From Bacillota bacterium (lineage in GTDB: Bacteria; Bacillota; Sulfobacillia; Thermaerobacterales; Thermaerobacteraceae): a stretch of DNA of 8,824 nucleotides. The stretch spans positions 1-8,824 of the forward strand of contig QGUQ01000060.1 in NCBI GenBank assembly GCA_003242195.1. Reading direction: 5' to 3'. Below the pieces are notes generated by a model. It was not told the origin of the DNA. It made no database searches and saw nothing but the letters and a program-made list of their open reading frames with translations. The translations under genes and the position numbers were made by a program. Every line of letters starts with the position of its first letter. Positions within the stretch are counted from its first letter, which is position 1. Shown here piece after piece: positions 1 through 6,566 of the stretch.

Positions 1-908
1 ACGACCAGGCCTTCGAGGTCGGCCTCAGTTGCGGTGGCACCATCCACGTGTGGGTGGAAGCGGTGTCCCCGGGCGATCCGCACGGACCGGATGGGGCCGG
101 GGCGGCGGGATGGGGTGAGGCGGGGGCCGTCAGGCGGGGGCTGAGCGGCCCGCTGCTTCGCCGTCTGGCCTCGGCCGTGCGGGAAGGCCGGGCCGTTGCC
201 CTCGTGCGGGTGCTCGCCGCCGGTGACGCCCGGCCAGGAATGGGGCCCGGGGCGGCGTTCCTGGTGCACGAGGCGCCGGAAGACGGGCACGACGGCTCGA
301 CGGGGGATGCCGGCCTCGACGCCCTGCTGGCCTCCAGGGCCCGCGAGTTCATCGCCCGCGGCGTCACCGCCCGCGAGCGGGTGGGAGGGGTGGACGTCTT
401 CATCCACGCCTTCACACCGCCGCCCGTGCTCTACATCATCGGCGCGGTGCACCCGGCGGCGGCCCTGGCGGAGGCGGGCCGCTTCCTCGGGTACCGGGTG
501 GTTGTCTGTGACCCCCGCTCGCCCTTCGCCACGCCGGAACGGATTCCCGCCGCCCACGAGATCGTTCACCGATGGCCGGACGAGTACCTGGCGTCGGTTG
601 CGCTGACCCCGCGGGACGCGGTGTGCGTCCTGACCCACGATCTCAAGTTCGACGTGCCGGCGTTGCTTGCGGCGCTGCGCACGCCCGTGGGGTACATCGG
701 GGTCATGGGCAGCCGGCGGACCCACGAGCGGCGCGTGGCCGCCCTGCGGGAGGCCGGCGTGACGGAAGAGGGGCTCCGGCGGCTGCACGCGCCCATCGGG
801 CTCGAGATCGGCGCCCGCACCCCGGAGGAGCTGGCCATCGCCATCGTGGCGGAAATCGTCGCTAGCAGGAACCGCGACGCCGCAACCCGAATCCCCGCAA
901 CAACGTAA
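1..908 (+). CDS. XdhC/CoxI-family molybdenum hydroxylase maturation protein (5'-truncated)
   Basis: Reading frame open from the window edge (first full codon at 3) to TAA at 906-908; about 301 residues visible. The GTG at 48 is internal: the codons before it encode GLSCGGTIHV, which with the following WVE is the conserved GLxCGGxIxVxxE motif of the XdhC N-terminal domain, so the true start lies upstream of the window. Visible residues 1 to about 135 are the N-terminal XdhC_CoxI domain. From about 141 the C-terminal Rossmann-like domain follows, with VLYIIGAVHPA (the family usually has GAGH or GAVH), CDPRSPFA, the central VLTHD and GYIGVMGSRRT motifs, then API(G)LEIGA and TPEELAIAIVAEI. XdhC proteins bind molybdenum cofactor and help sulfurate and insert it into xanthine dehydrogenase/CO dehydrogenase-type hydroxylases. 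A CoxG-type gene follows 92 bp later on the same strand, so the target is probably a Mo-hydroxylase encoded upstream, outside the window. Family assignment is firm; the target enzyme is inferred. Confidence 0.93.
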   Translation, partial: DQAFEVGLSCGGTIHVWVEAVSPGDPHGPDGAGAAGWGEAGAVRRGLSGPLLRRLASAVREGRAVALVRVLAAGDARPGMGPGAAFLVHEAPEDGHDGSTGDAGLDALLASRAREFIARGVTARERVGGVDVFIHAFTPPPVLYIIGAVHPAAALAEAGRFLGYRVVVCDPRSPFATPERIPAAHEIVHRWPDEYLASVALTPRDAVCVLTHDLKFDVPALLAALRTPVGYIGVMGSRRTHERRVAALREAGVTEEGLRRLHAPIGLEIGARTPEELAIAIVAEIVASRNRDAATRIPATT

Positions 909-920
909 CCCGTAATGAAG

Positions 921-939
921 GCGGCCGGCCGGCGGCCGC
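921..939 (+). other. GC-rich stem-loop between the XdhC and CoxG genes
   Basis: GCGGCCG at 921-927 pairs perfectly with CGGCCGC at 933-939 around a 5-nt loop. Only GCGTTTCC follows, so a full U-tract is missing. It starts 12 nt after the XdhC stop. It may be a leaky terminator or an mRNA-stability element that sets the ratio of the two genes; chance is also possible in such GC-rich DNA. Confidence 0.3.
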
Positions 940-1000
940 GCGTTTCCTCGTGGACGGGCGGAACGGGCTGGCTGCAGGGCCTCGGAAGGGGGATGCTTCG

Positions 1001-1450
1001 GTGCAGCTGTCGGGAACCCAAAGGATCGCCGCACCCGTGGAAACCGTTTGGGAATGCCTCAATGACCGGGAAGTGCTAGCACGGTGCACGCCCGGGTGCA
1101 AGGAACTGGTCCAGGTGGATGAGAACCAGTACGAGGCCACGCTGGAACTGGGGATTGCGGCCATCAAGGGCAAGTACAAGGGGCGCCTGGCCATCGAGGA
1201 CAAGGTGCCGCCCTCCCACTATCGCCTGCGCATCGAGGGCGAAGGCGGTCCGGGGTTCGTCAGGGCGTCCTTGAGCCTGGACCTGGAACCCCAGGGCGAC
1301 GGTACGCTGCTCAAGTACCAGGGCGAGGCACAGGTCGGCGGGCCCGTGGCCAGCATCGGCCAGCGGGTACTCGGCGGTGTGGCCAAGATGATCATGGGGC
1401 AGTTCTTCGGTGCCCTCGCCCGCGAGATCGAACAGCGCAAGGCCGGTTAG
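1001..1450 (+). CDS. coxG: CoxG-type SRPBCC family protein (carbon monoxide dehydrogenase subunit G-like)
   Basis: 149 residues from GTG at 1001 to TAG at 1448-1450. This start is chosen because GGAAGGGGG lies at 984-992, 8 nt upstream, and because the protein then begins MQLSGTQRIAAPVETVWECL, the usual CoxG opening (first beta strand, then the helix with xPxExVWxxLxD). An in-frame GTG at 950 would add 17 residues with no family counterpart. Further family hallmarks are EVLARCTPGCKEL (residues 24-36), GIAAIKGKYKGRL (51-63), and the C-terminal helix GPVASIGQRVLGGVAKMI (114-131). The protein is soluble and lacks the C-terminal membrane anchor of longer CoxG proteins. CoxG of aerobic CO oxidisers is linked to CO-dehydrogenase function or membrane recruitment; short homologues accompany many Mo-hydroxylase operons. 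The XdhC-family neighbour supports that setting. The gene symbol denotes family resemblance, not proven CO oxidation. Confidence 0.88.
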   Translation: MQLSGTQRIAAPVETVWECLNDREVLARCTPGCKELVQVDENQYEATLELGIAAIKGKYKGRLAIEDKVPPSHYRLRIEGEGGPGFVRASLSLDLEPQGDGTLLKYQGEAQVGGPVASIGQRVLGGVAKMIMGQFFGALAREIEQRKAG

Positions 1451-1465
1451 AAGCCGGGAGAGCCT

Positions 1466-1519
1466 GGATGGACGGGCCAGGACGGATGGGCCAGGATCGG
1501 CGGGCGCCAGGATGGACGG
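1466..1519 (+). repeat. Short imperfect direct repeats downstream of coxG
   Basis: GGATGGACGG occurs at 1466-1475 and 1510-1519. GGGCCAGGA occurs at 1474-1482 and 1488-1496, with a one-base variant GCGCCAGGA at 1504-1512. The copies interleave as a small degenerate minisatellite between the coxG stop and its terminator. No open frame or known element matches it. It may be slippage debris in the 3' untranslated region. Confidence 0.5.
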
Positions 1520-1560
1520 ATGAGAGCCGGGTCGAACGCTTGACGCGTAGCGGAAGAGGC

Positions 1561-1592
1561 GACCGGGCCCCGTGACCGGGGCCCGGTCTTTT
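1561..1592 (+). terminator. Intrinsic terminator of the XdhC-coxG operon
   Basis: GACCGGGCCCC at 1561-1571 pairs perfectly over 11 bp with GGGGCCCGGTC at 1578-1588 across the loop GTGACC; TTTT follows at 1589-1592. This is a textbook Rho-independent terminator for rightward transcription. It lies between convergent transcripts: livF ends on the other strand at 1665. Read leftward the same hairpin forms, but GCCTCTTCC follows instead of a T-run, so it may only partly stop the liv message. The stretch 1593-1664 holds no other element I can identify. Confidence 0.85.
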
Positions 1593-1664
1593 CGCCGGCG
1601 TTATCCTTTCCCATCGCCGTTCCCCTTGTCTTTCCTGCCGCCTTCCGGTCCTTGGGCGAGCCTT

Positions 1665-2378
1665 TCAGCCGCTCCGGCCACCGAGGTAGGCCGCCTGGAC
1701 GTCGTCGCTTTGGCGCAGCGTCTCCGCCGGTCCGGAGAGGACGACCCGGCCCGTCTCCAGGACGTAGCCACGATGGGCGATGGACAGGGCCATGTGGGCG
1801 TTTTGCTCCACCAGGAGGATGGTCGTTCCCTGGGCGTTGATGTCCTTGATGATGTCAAAGATCGTCCGCACCAGGAGCGGGGCGAGACCCAGGGACGGCT
1901 CGTCCAGAAGCAGTAGCCGCGGGCGGGCCATCAGGGCGCGGCCGATGGCCAGCATCTGCTGCTCACCGCCGGAGAGGGTGCCCGCCGGCTGGTGAAGCCG
2001 TTCCTTCAGCCGGGGGAAGAGTTCGAAGACCTGCTCCAGAGAGCGGGCGATGCCGTCCTTGTCCTTGCGGAGGAAGGCGCCCAGCTCCAGGTTGTCGCGG
2101 ACGGTGAGGTTGGCGAAGATGCGCCGGCCTTCGGGCACGTGGGAGATGCCCAGGCGGACGATGTCTTCCGGCTGCAGTTTCAAAAGGGAGCGCCCCTGGA
2201 ACTCGATGCGGCCCTGCCGGGGCTGGACGAGGCCCGAGATGGCGCGGAGGAGGGTCGTCTTGCCGGCGCCGTTGGCGCCGATGAAGGTAACGATCTCCCC
2301 TTCCTCCACCTCCAGCGAGACGCCTTTCAGGGCGTGGATGTTGCCGTAGTAGACGTGCAGGTCCTCCACCCGGAGCAT
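1665..2378 (-). CDS. livF: Branched-chain amino acid-type ABC transporter ATP-binding protein LivF
   Basis: 237 residues, the usual LivF size. It is the second ATPase of the complex and powers import through LivH/LivM from the cytoplasmic face. It shows Walker A GANGAGKT (residues 34-41), the LivF-type HVPEGRRIF segment (80-88), ABC signature LSGGEQQ (135-141), Walker B LLLLDEP (155-161) with SLGLAP, and the switch region LLVEQN (188-193), where LivF proteins carry Gln-Asn instead of the usual switch His. The ATG at 2378 overlaps the livG stop by one base (TGATG), and a strong GGGGGAGGAGG lies at 2386-2396, so translation is probably coupled but also independently well initiated. The same frame stays open upstream, but that part is a shadow of livG. 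It is the last gene of the operon, ending TGA at 1665-1667. Subfamily assignment is firm; substrate unknown. Confidence 0.96.
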   Translation of the reverse strand: MLRVEDLHVYYGNIHALKGVSLEVEEGEIVTFIGANGAGKTTLLRAISGLVQPRQGRIEFQGRSLLKLQPEDIVRLGISHVPEGRRIFANLTVRDNLELGAFLRKDKDGIARSLEQVFELFPRLKERLHQPAGTLSGGEQQMLAIGRALMARPRLLLLDEPSLGLAPLLVRTIFDIIKDINAQGTTILLVEQNAHMALSIAHRGYVLETGRVVLSGPAETLRQSDDVQAAYLGGRSG

Positions 2379-3148
2379 CACGACGCCTCCTCCCCCAGAT
2401 ACGCCTCGATGACCCGGGGGTTGTTGCGGATCTCCTCCGGGGTCCCCTCGGCGATCAGCACGCCGTGGTCCAGGACGTAGATGCGCTCGGAGATCCCCAT
2501 GACGACGCTCATGTCGTGCTCGATGAGGATCACGGTGAGGCCGAACCGCTTCCGGATGTCCGCGATGAGCGTCATCAGGTCCCGCGACTCCTGGGGGTTC
2601 ATCCCGGCCGCCGGCTCGTCCAGCAGGAGCAGCTTGGGCCGGAGCGCCAGGGCCCGGGCGATCTCCAGGCGCCGCTGCAGGCCGTAGGGGAGGTTCTTCG
2701 CCATTTCGTCCTTGTAACGGGCCAGCCCGGTCAGTTCCAGCAGGGCCATGCTCTCCTCCCACATCCGCCGCTCCTCGGCGTAGAAGGCCGGCAGGCGCAG
2801 GATGGAGTGGAGGACGGTGTGCCGCGTGTTGATCTGAAAGGCGATGCGGACGTTGTCCAGGACGCTCAGGTTCTGGAAGAGGCGGATGTTCTGGAATGTC
2901 CGCGCGATGCCCCGCCGGGCCAGGACGTGGGGCTTGAGGCCGTTGATGCGCTCCCCCTCGAAGGAGATGGTCCCCTCGGTGGGGGTGTAGACGCCCGTCA
3001 GCAGGTTGAAGACCGTCGTCTTGCCCGCCCCGTTGGGGCCGATGAGGCCGATGAGGGCCCCTTTTTCGACCGACAGGGTCAGCCCGTCAACGGCCTTGAG
3101 GCCGCCGAAGCGGATGCCCACGCGGTCCAGTCGCAAGATCGGCTCCAT
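2378..3148 (-). CDS. livG: Branched-chain amino acid-type ABC transporter ATP-binding protein LivG
   Basis: 256 residues from ATG at 3148. A TTG codon directly upstream (3151) could extend it by one residue, but the ATG sits in a TGATG overlap with the livM stop and follows an AGGGGGG ribosome binding site. Walker A is GPNGAGKT (residues 37-44), followed by the LivG hallmark ARTFQNIRLF (82-91). The signature region reads LPYGLQRRLEIARAL (153-167), close to the usual LSYGxQRRLEIARAL. Walker B plus D-loop is LLLLDEPAAGMNP (173-185) and the switch His is in LIEHDM (208-213). It pairs with LivF as the heterodimeric ATPase driving LivHM. The family's characteristic insertion (roughly residues 104-150) is present. 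All catalytic residues are intact. Confidence 0.96.
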   Translation of the reverse strand: MEPILRLDRVGIRFGGLKAVDGLTLSVEKGALIGLIGPNGAGKTTVFNLLTGVYTPTEGTISFEGERINGLKPHVLARRGIARTFQNIRLFQNLSVLDNVRIAFQINTRHTVLHSILRLPAFYAEERRMWEESMALLELTGLARYKDEMAKNLPYGLQRRLEIARALALRPKLLLLDEPAAGMNPQESRDLMTLIADIRKRFGLTVILIEHDMSVVMGISERIYVLDHGVLIAEGTPEEIRNNPRVIEAYLGEEAS

Positions 3149-4095
3149 CAACGGCTACCCCCCTGTCCGAGGCGCAGCGCCGGGAGCAAGCTGGAGAGTT
3201 CCCGGGTGCCCAGCAGGCCCTGGGGCCGGAAGAGCATGACCAGGATGAGGACGAGGCTGTACACGATCATGCGGATCTCCGGGTACGCCTGCAGGGCGAT
3301 GGAGACCAGGGTGAGGAAGGATGCCGAAACGATGGCTCCCGTGAGGCTGCCGATGCCGCCCAGGACGACGAACACCAGGATCTCGAAGGACTTCAGGAAA
3401 CCGAAGTTGACAGGCTGGATGACGTAGAAGTTGTGGGCGTACAGCCCGCCGGCGAGGCCGGCGAAGAAGGAGCCGACGGCGAAGGCCAGCACCTTGTAGG
3501 CCGTGGTGGGTACGCCCATCGCTTCCGCCGCCACCTCGTCCTCGCGGATGGCCAGCGTTGCCCGCCCGTGGGCCGAGTTGGTCAGGTGGACGATGACCAG
3601 CAAGGCGATGACCAGGCAAACGTAGAGGTAGGTCCACGTCGTTAGGTGCGGGACCCGCATGCCGGCGGCACCGCCCACGTATTCGATGTTGAGCAGGCTC
3701 ACCCGGACGATCTCGGCGAAGCCCAGCGTGGCAATGGCCAGGTAGTCACCGCGCAGGCGCAGGGTCGGGATGCCGATGAGCAGGCCGGCCAGAAGGGCCG
3801 CCACGGCTCCGGCGAGGAGGGCCAGCGCAAAGGGGAGGTCGAGTTTCGACGTCAGGACCGCCGACGTGTAGGCGCCCACGGCGAGAAAGCCCGCGTGCCC
3901 GATGGAGAACTGACCCGCCAGCCCGAGCACGACGTGCAGGCTGACGGCGAGGAGGATGTTGATGCCCACGTTCATGATCACGTTTTCGTAGTAGCGTCCC
4001 AGCACGCGAGAGGAGAGGAGGAACTGGACGACGGCGTAGACGAGAACGATGACCAATGCCAGCAGCAACGCCTTCTTCGGCTGAGGTTTCACCAT
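3148..4095 (-). CDS. livM: Branched-chain amino acid-type ABC transporter permease LivM
   Basis: 315 residues from ATG at 4095. An in-frame GTG at 4104 is rejected as start because the ribosome binding site AAGGAG (4109-4104 on the minus strand) overlaps it; that site is 8 nt from the ATG. The protein is an integral membrane permease with about eight or nine hydrophobic segments, a short basic N-terminus, and the LivM landmark GQFSIGHAGFLAVGAY (residues 61-76). The cytoplasmic coupling loop is recognisable near ILVFVVLGGIGSLTGAIV, and the C-terminus has LFRPQGLLG, shared in form with LivH. It partners LivH to form the translocation path. The stop codon overlaps the livG start by one base, and the livH stop lies 12 nt upstream of its start. 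Confidence 0.95.
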   Translation of the reverse strand: MVKPQPKKALLLALVIVLVYAVVQFLLSSRVLGRYYENVIMNVGINILLAVSLHVVLGLAGQFSIGHAGFLAVGAYTSAVLTSKLDLPFALALLAGAVAALLAGLLIGIPTLRLRGDYLAIATLGFAEIVRVSLLNIEYVGGAAGMRVPHLTTWTYLYVCLVIALLVIVHLTNSAHGRATLAIREDEVAAEAMGVPTTAYKVLAFAVGSFFAGLAGGLYAHNFYVIQPVNFGFLKSFEILVFVVLGGIGSLTGAIVSASFLTLVSIALQAYPEIRMIVYSLVLILVMLFRPQGLLGTRELSSLLPALRLGQGGSR

Positions 4096-4103
4096 GGCCG
4101 CCA

Positions 4104-4110
4104 CTCCTTA
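4104..4110 (-). promoter_or_regulatory. Ribosome binding site of livM embedded in the livH stop codon
   Basis: On the minus strand the livH stop TAA is the first part of TAAGGAG, the livM Shine-Dalgarno sequence, 8 nt before the livM ATG at 4095. A ribosome terminating on livH therefore covers the livM initiation site, which should couple production of the two permeases. The site also decides the livM start against the in-frame GTG at 4104. Confidence 0.75.
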
Positions 4111-4986
4111 CACCTTCTCCGGGGCGTGCCGCCCAAACAGACCTTCGGGCCGGAAGAGAAGGATGAGGATGAGAATGAGGAAGGCCGCAGCGTCCCGGAA
4201 GAGGGACAGGCCCACCGCGCTCACCAGCGTCTCGACCAGGCCGATGACCAACCCGCCCACCATGGCCCCCGGAATGGACCCGATCCCGCCGAGGACGGCG
4301 GCGACGAAGGCTTTGAGTCCGGTCAGCACGCCCATGAACGGGTCGATCTTCGTGTAGTAGAGGCCGTAGATGACGCCGGCGGCTCCGCCGAGGGCCGACC
4401 CGAGGGCGAAGGTGATGGAGATCGTCCGGTTCACGGAGATGCCCATCAGCCGCGCCGCTTCCAGGTCGAAGCTCACGGCCCGCATGGCCTTACCCGTCTT
4501 GGTCCGCTGCACGATCAGCTGCAGGACGGCCATGAGGGCGACGGCCGTGAGAAGGATGACGACGGCGTCCCACTTGATGCTGGCTCCGAAGAGTTCGAGT
4601 CGCCGGTTGGGGAAGAGGGCCGGGTATGCGGCCGGTTGGGCGCCGCGGGCGTAGATGGTCGTGTACTCGATGAAGAGGGACACGCCGATGGCCGTGGTCA
4701 GGGCATTGAGCCGGAGGGCGTTGCGGAGGCGGCGGTAGGCGACCCGCTCGATGGTCACGCCCAGCAGTGCCGAGGCCACCATGGCGATGAGGAGTGACGG
4801 AACGAAGCCCAGGTGAAAGGCGGTCAGGGCGTAGTAGCCGACGAACGCCCCGATCATGAACACGTCGCCGTGGGCGAAGTTGATGAGCTTGATGATGCCA
4901 TAGACCATCGTGTAGCCCAGGGCGATGAGGGCGTAGATGGCGCCGAGGGAGATGCCGATGAGGAGTTGCTGGAGCCATATGTCCAT
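4108..4986 (-). CDS. livH: Branched-chain amino acid-type ABC transporter permease LivH
   Basis: 292 residues from ATG at 4986 to TAA at 4108-4110, the normal LivH length. Its N-terminus reads like a typical LivH: a first membrane helix with GISLGAIYALIALG, then GYTMVYGIIKLINFAHGD (residues 24-41). It has about eight hydrophobic segments, the cytoplasmic coupling loop around AAVLGGIGSIPGAMVGG, and a C-terminal LLFRPEGLFG that mirrors LivM. The ribosome binding site is weak and rather far away (GGGGGGA about 12 nt before the ATG), in contrast to the strong sites of livK and livM. This may lower permease output relative to the receptor. It lies 191 bp downstream of livK; the gap carries two hairpins. 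Function: one half of the membrane channel for the substrate delivered by LivK. Confidence 0.95.
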   Translation of the reverse strand: MDIWLQQLLIGISLGAIYALIALGYTMVYGIIKLINFAHGDVFMIGAFVGYYALTAFHLGFVPSLLIAMVASALLGVTIERVAYRRLRNALRLNALTTAIGVSLFIEYTTIYARGAQPAAYPALFPNRRLELFGASIKWDAVVILLTAVALMAVLQLIVQRTKTGKAMRAVSFDLEAARLMGISVNRTISITFALGSALGGAAGVIYGLYYTKIDPFMGVLTGLKAFVAAVLGGIGSIPGAMVGGLVIGLVETLVSAVGLSLFRDAAAFLILILILLFRPEGLFGRHAPEKV

Positions 4987-5067
4987 GGGCGTTTCTTTCC
5001 CCCCGAACGGGCAGCGATGATCTCCCCGTGCTCCAGGTCGAGCCCAGTGCCTGCTGCCGGGCAGGAA

Positions 5068-5090
5068 GGAGGGGGGTCATCCCCCCCTCC
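5068..5090 (-). other. Strong G/C stem-loop in the livK-livH gap
   Basis: On the plus strand GGAGGGGGG (5068-5076) pairs perfectly with CCCCCCTCC (5082-5090) around a 5-nt loop. It lies between livK and livH, with no U-tract on the transcribed (minus) strand. It is compatible with an RNA stability or processing element rather than a terminator. In this leader it precedes livH by about 80 nt. Confidence 0.45.
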
Positions 5091-5125
5091 CCCGGCGCAG
5101 CGCCTTTCGTGCCGTGGTCGCTGGC

Positions 5126-5151
5126 GATGTCCCTGGTGAGCCGGGGACATC
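5126..5151 (-). other. Stem-loop just downstream of livK
   Basis: GATGTCCC (5126-5133) and GGGACATC (5144-5151) form a perfect 8-bp inverted repeat with a 10-nt spacer, beginning about 26 nt after the livK stop on the minus strand. No T-run follows in the transcribed direction. Such 3' hairpins often protect receptor-gene mRNA from exonucleases so that the binding protein outnumbers the permease; here that is inference. Confidence 0.5.
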
Positions 5152-5177
5152 ACGCGCGTGCCCCCTGGCTCACAGCC

Positions 5178-6383
5178 TCAAGGGTTGACCTTGGTCCGGA
5201 ACACCTGCTTGCCGTCCTTGAATTCGATGACCGCCGCGGCCTTGATGGGGTTGTGCTTCTCGTCGATGGACAGCGTTCCGGTGACCACGCGGAGATCCTT
5301 GGTCTGGGCCAGGGCGTCCTTGATCTTGACGGGATCCGCGTCGCCCGCCCGCTTGATGGCGTCGGCCAGGAGCAGCATGGCGTCATAGCCAAGGGCGGCA
5401 AAGCCGTCGGGCACCTCGCCGTACTTCTCCTGGAACGCCTTGACGAAGGCCTGGATCTCCGGGTCCGGATCTTCCGAGGAGTAGTGGTTGGTGAAGAAGG
5501 TGTTGTTCAGGTTGGCGGCTCCGGCCAGCTCGACCATGCGCGGCGAGCCCCAGCCGTCACCGCCCATCATGGGGATGTCCAGGCCGACGTCCTCCCGGGC
5601 CTGCTTGATGATCAGGCCGACCTCCTCATAGTAGCCGGGGATGAAGAGGAAGTCGGGATTGGCGCCCTTGATGCGGGTGAGCTGGGACTTGAAGTCCGTG
5701 TCCTTCTGGACGTAGGACTCCTCTGCGACGATCTCGCCGCCGCCGGCGGTGAAGGCTTCCTTGAAGGCCTCGGCCAGACCCTTGGCGTAGTCGCTGGACG
5801 AGTCGGTGAACACGGCCGCCCGCTTGACCTTGAGCTCGTCCAGGGCGAACTTGGCTGCCGCCTCACCCTGGAACGGGTCGATGAAGCACACGCGGAACAT
5901 GAACTCGTGGGTCTCGCCCGTCTCGGGATCGACGGTGACGCCGGGGCTGGTGGCCGTGGGCGCGATGACCGGAATCTGGTTCTCGTTGGCCAGCTCGATC
6001 ATGGCCATGGTGTTGCCGGAGGTGGCCGCGCCGATGATGGCGACGACGTTGTCCTGGGTCATGAGCTTGAGGGCGGCATTGGTCGACTCGGCGGCCTCGG
6101 ACTTGTTGTCCGCCTTGACAAGCTCGATCTTCCGCCCGTCCAGGAGACCGCCCTCGGCGTTGATCTTCTCGGCGGCTAGCTCGACGCCCTTGACGAAGGA
6201 CTGGCCGTAGGAAGCCACCCCGCCCGACAGCTCCGCGTTGAGGCCGACCTTGATGGCACCGCCCCCGCCCTGGCCGGCATCCCCTCCCGTGCCCGTGGCC
6301 CCGCCGCCGCAACCGGCCAGGGAGAGTACGATAATCAACGCAACAAGAGCGGTTAAAGCACGAAATGTGCCCGTACGGCGCAC
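5178..6383 (-). CDS. livK: Substrate-binding lipoprotein of the branched-chain amino acid-type ABC transporter (LivK-like)
   Basis: 401 residues if started at GTG 6383, or 403 from ATG 6389. The GTG is preferred because AAAGGAGG (6398-6391) lies 7 nt before it but only 1 nt before the ATG. The N-terminus has RR, a hydrophobic helix (ALTALVALIIVLSL) and the lipobox LAGC, so the mature protein is lipid-anchored at Cys25 (GTG numbering). A Gly-rich linker (GGGATGTGGDAGQGGGG) follows, then a type I periplasmic-binding fold: IKVGLNAELSG, the SYGQSFVKGVELAAEKINAEGG helix, AIIGAATSGNTMA (the Ser/Thr that contact an amino-acid carboxyl in relatives), IPVIAPTATSPGVT, FRVCFIDPFQG, GGDGWGSP and the C-terminal GYDAMLLLADAI. 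It captures the substrate outside the membrane for LivHM. It is the first gene of the operon, directly behind the promoter. Substrate not determinable here; Leu/Ile/Val is the default guess. Confidence 0.94.
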   Translation of the reverse strand: MRRTGTFRALTALVALIIVLSLAGCGGGATGTGGDAGQGGGGAIKVGLNAELSGGVASYGQSFVKGVELAAEKINAEGGLLDGRKIELVKADNKSEAAESTNAALKLMTQDNVVAIIGAATSGNTMAMIELANENQIPVIAPTATSPGVTVDPETGETHEFMFRVCFIDPFQGEAAAKFALDELKVKRAAVFTDSSSDYAKGLAEAFKEAFTAGGGEIVAEESYVQKDTDFKSQLTRIKGANPDFLFIPGYYEEVGLIIKQAREDVGLDIPMMGGDGWGSPRMVELAGAANLNNTFFTNHYSSEDPDPEIQAFVKAFQEKYGEVPDGFAALGYDAMLLLADAIKRAGDADPVKIKDALAQTKDLRVVTGTLSIDEKHNPIKAAAVIEFKDGKQVFRTKVNP

Positions 6384-6390
6384 ATGCATT

Positions 6391-6398
6391 CCTCCTTT
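6391..6398 (-). promoter_or_regulatory. Ribosome binding site of livK that favours the GTG start
   Basis: AAAGGAGG on the minus strand matches the anti-Shine-Dalgarno sequence. Spacing is 7 nt to GTG at 6383 (good) and only 1 nt to ATG at 6389 (too close). The two candidates differ by two residues, before the signal peptide's basic part. Confidence 0.6.
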
Positions 6399-6434
6399 AT
6401 CATCATCTGGCGGCTGCGTGTCAATGCTCTTCTA

Positions 6435-6462
6435 ATTTTATACGATTCCCCGCAACTGTCCA
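6435..6462 (-). promoter_or_regulatory. Predicted sigma-A-type promoter of the liv operon
   Basis: On the minus strand TGGACA (6462-6457) is separated by 16 bp from TAAAAT (6440-6435); each box is one base from consensus. This A/T-rich patch is exceptional in the surrounding GC-rich DNA. Predicted transcription would start near 6428, leaving a leader of about 45 nt before livK. An inverted repeat TGTCC-AG-GGACA (6457-6468) overlaps the -35 box and could be an operator. The remaining upstream stretch to 6557 shows no further gene. Confidence 0.65.
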
Positions 6463-6547
6463 GGGACAATCAGCTTGATTCGGCCGCCGGGACGGGCGGC
6501 GTTGCCTTTTCGGTAGGCGAAGGGGGCCTGGCCGACGGGTTGCGACA

Positions 6548-6566
6548 CCGCGGTCGCTCACCGCGG
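6548..6566 (-). other. Hairpin overlapping the stop codon of the second Gate-protein gene
   Basis: CCGCGGT (6548-6554) pairs perfectly with ACCGCGG (6560-6566) around 5 nt, and the stop codon at 6558-6560 lies inside it. No T-run follows on the minus strand, so it is at best a weak or Rho-assisted end signal before the liv promoter. Readthrough of the upstream transcript into livK is therefore possible. Confidence 0.3.

Noticed and set aside
950..1000. GTG at 950 as coxG start
   Set aside because: No ribosome binding site and the added 17 residues have no counterpart in CoxG proteins; GTG 1001 has both.
1665..2762. Extended 365-residue version of livF
   Set aside because: The extra N-terminal part overlaps livG in another frame and is Arg/Pro/Gly-rich noise; the ATG at 2378 has the strong ribosome binding site and the family start.
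2465..3427. 320-codon plus-strand open frame opposite livG and the end of livM
   Set aside because: It spans the boundary of two convincing minus-strand genes and has shadow-type composition.
3646..4797. 383-codon open frame on the plus strand, opposite livM and livH
   Set aside because: It is the antisense shadow of two unmistakable permease genes in GC-rich DNA; its translation is low-complexity, rich in D/E/G/H/Q, with no fold-like pattern.
5028..6179. 383-codon open frame on the plus strand, opposite livK
   Set aside because: Antisense shadow of the receptor gene; repetitive GLD/VG-type composition and no ribosome binding site worth noting.
6397..6424. Second promoter candidate for livK: TTGACA at 6424-6419 with GATAAA 17 bp downstream
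   Set aside because: The -35 is perfect, but transcription would begin at or after the ribosome binding site, leaving no usable leader. The TGGACA/TAAAAT pair upstream fits better.
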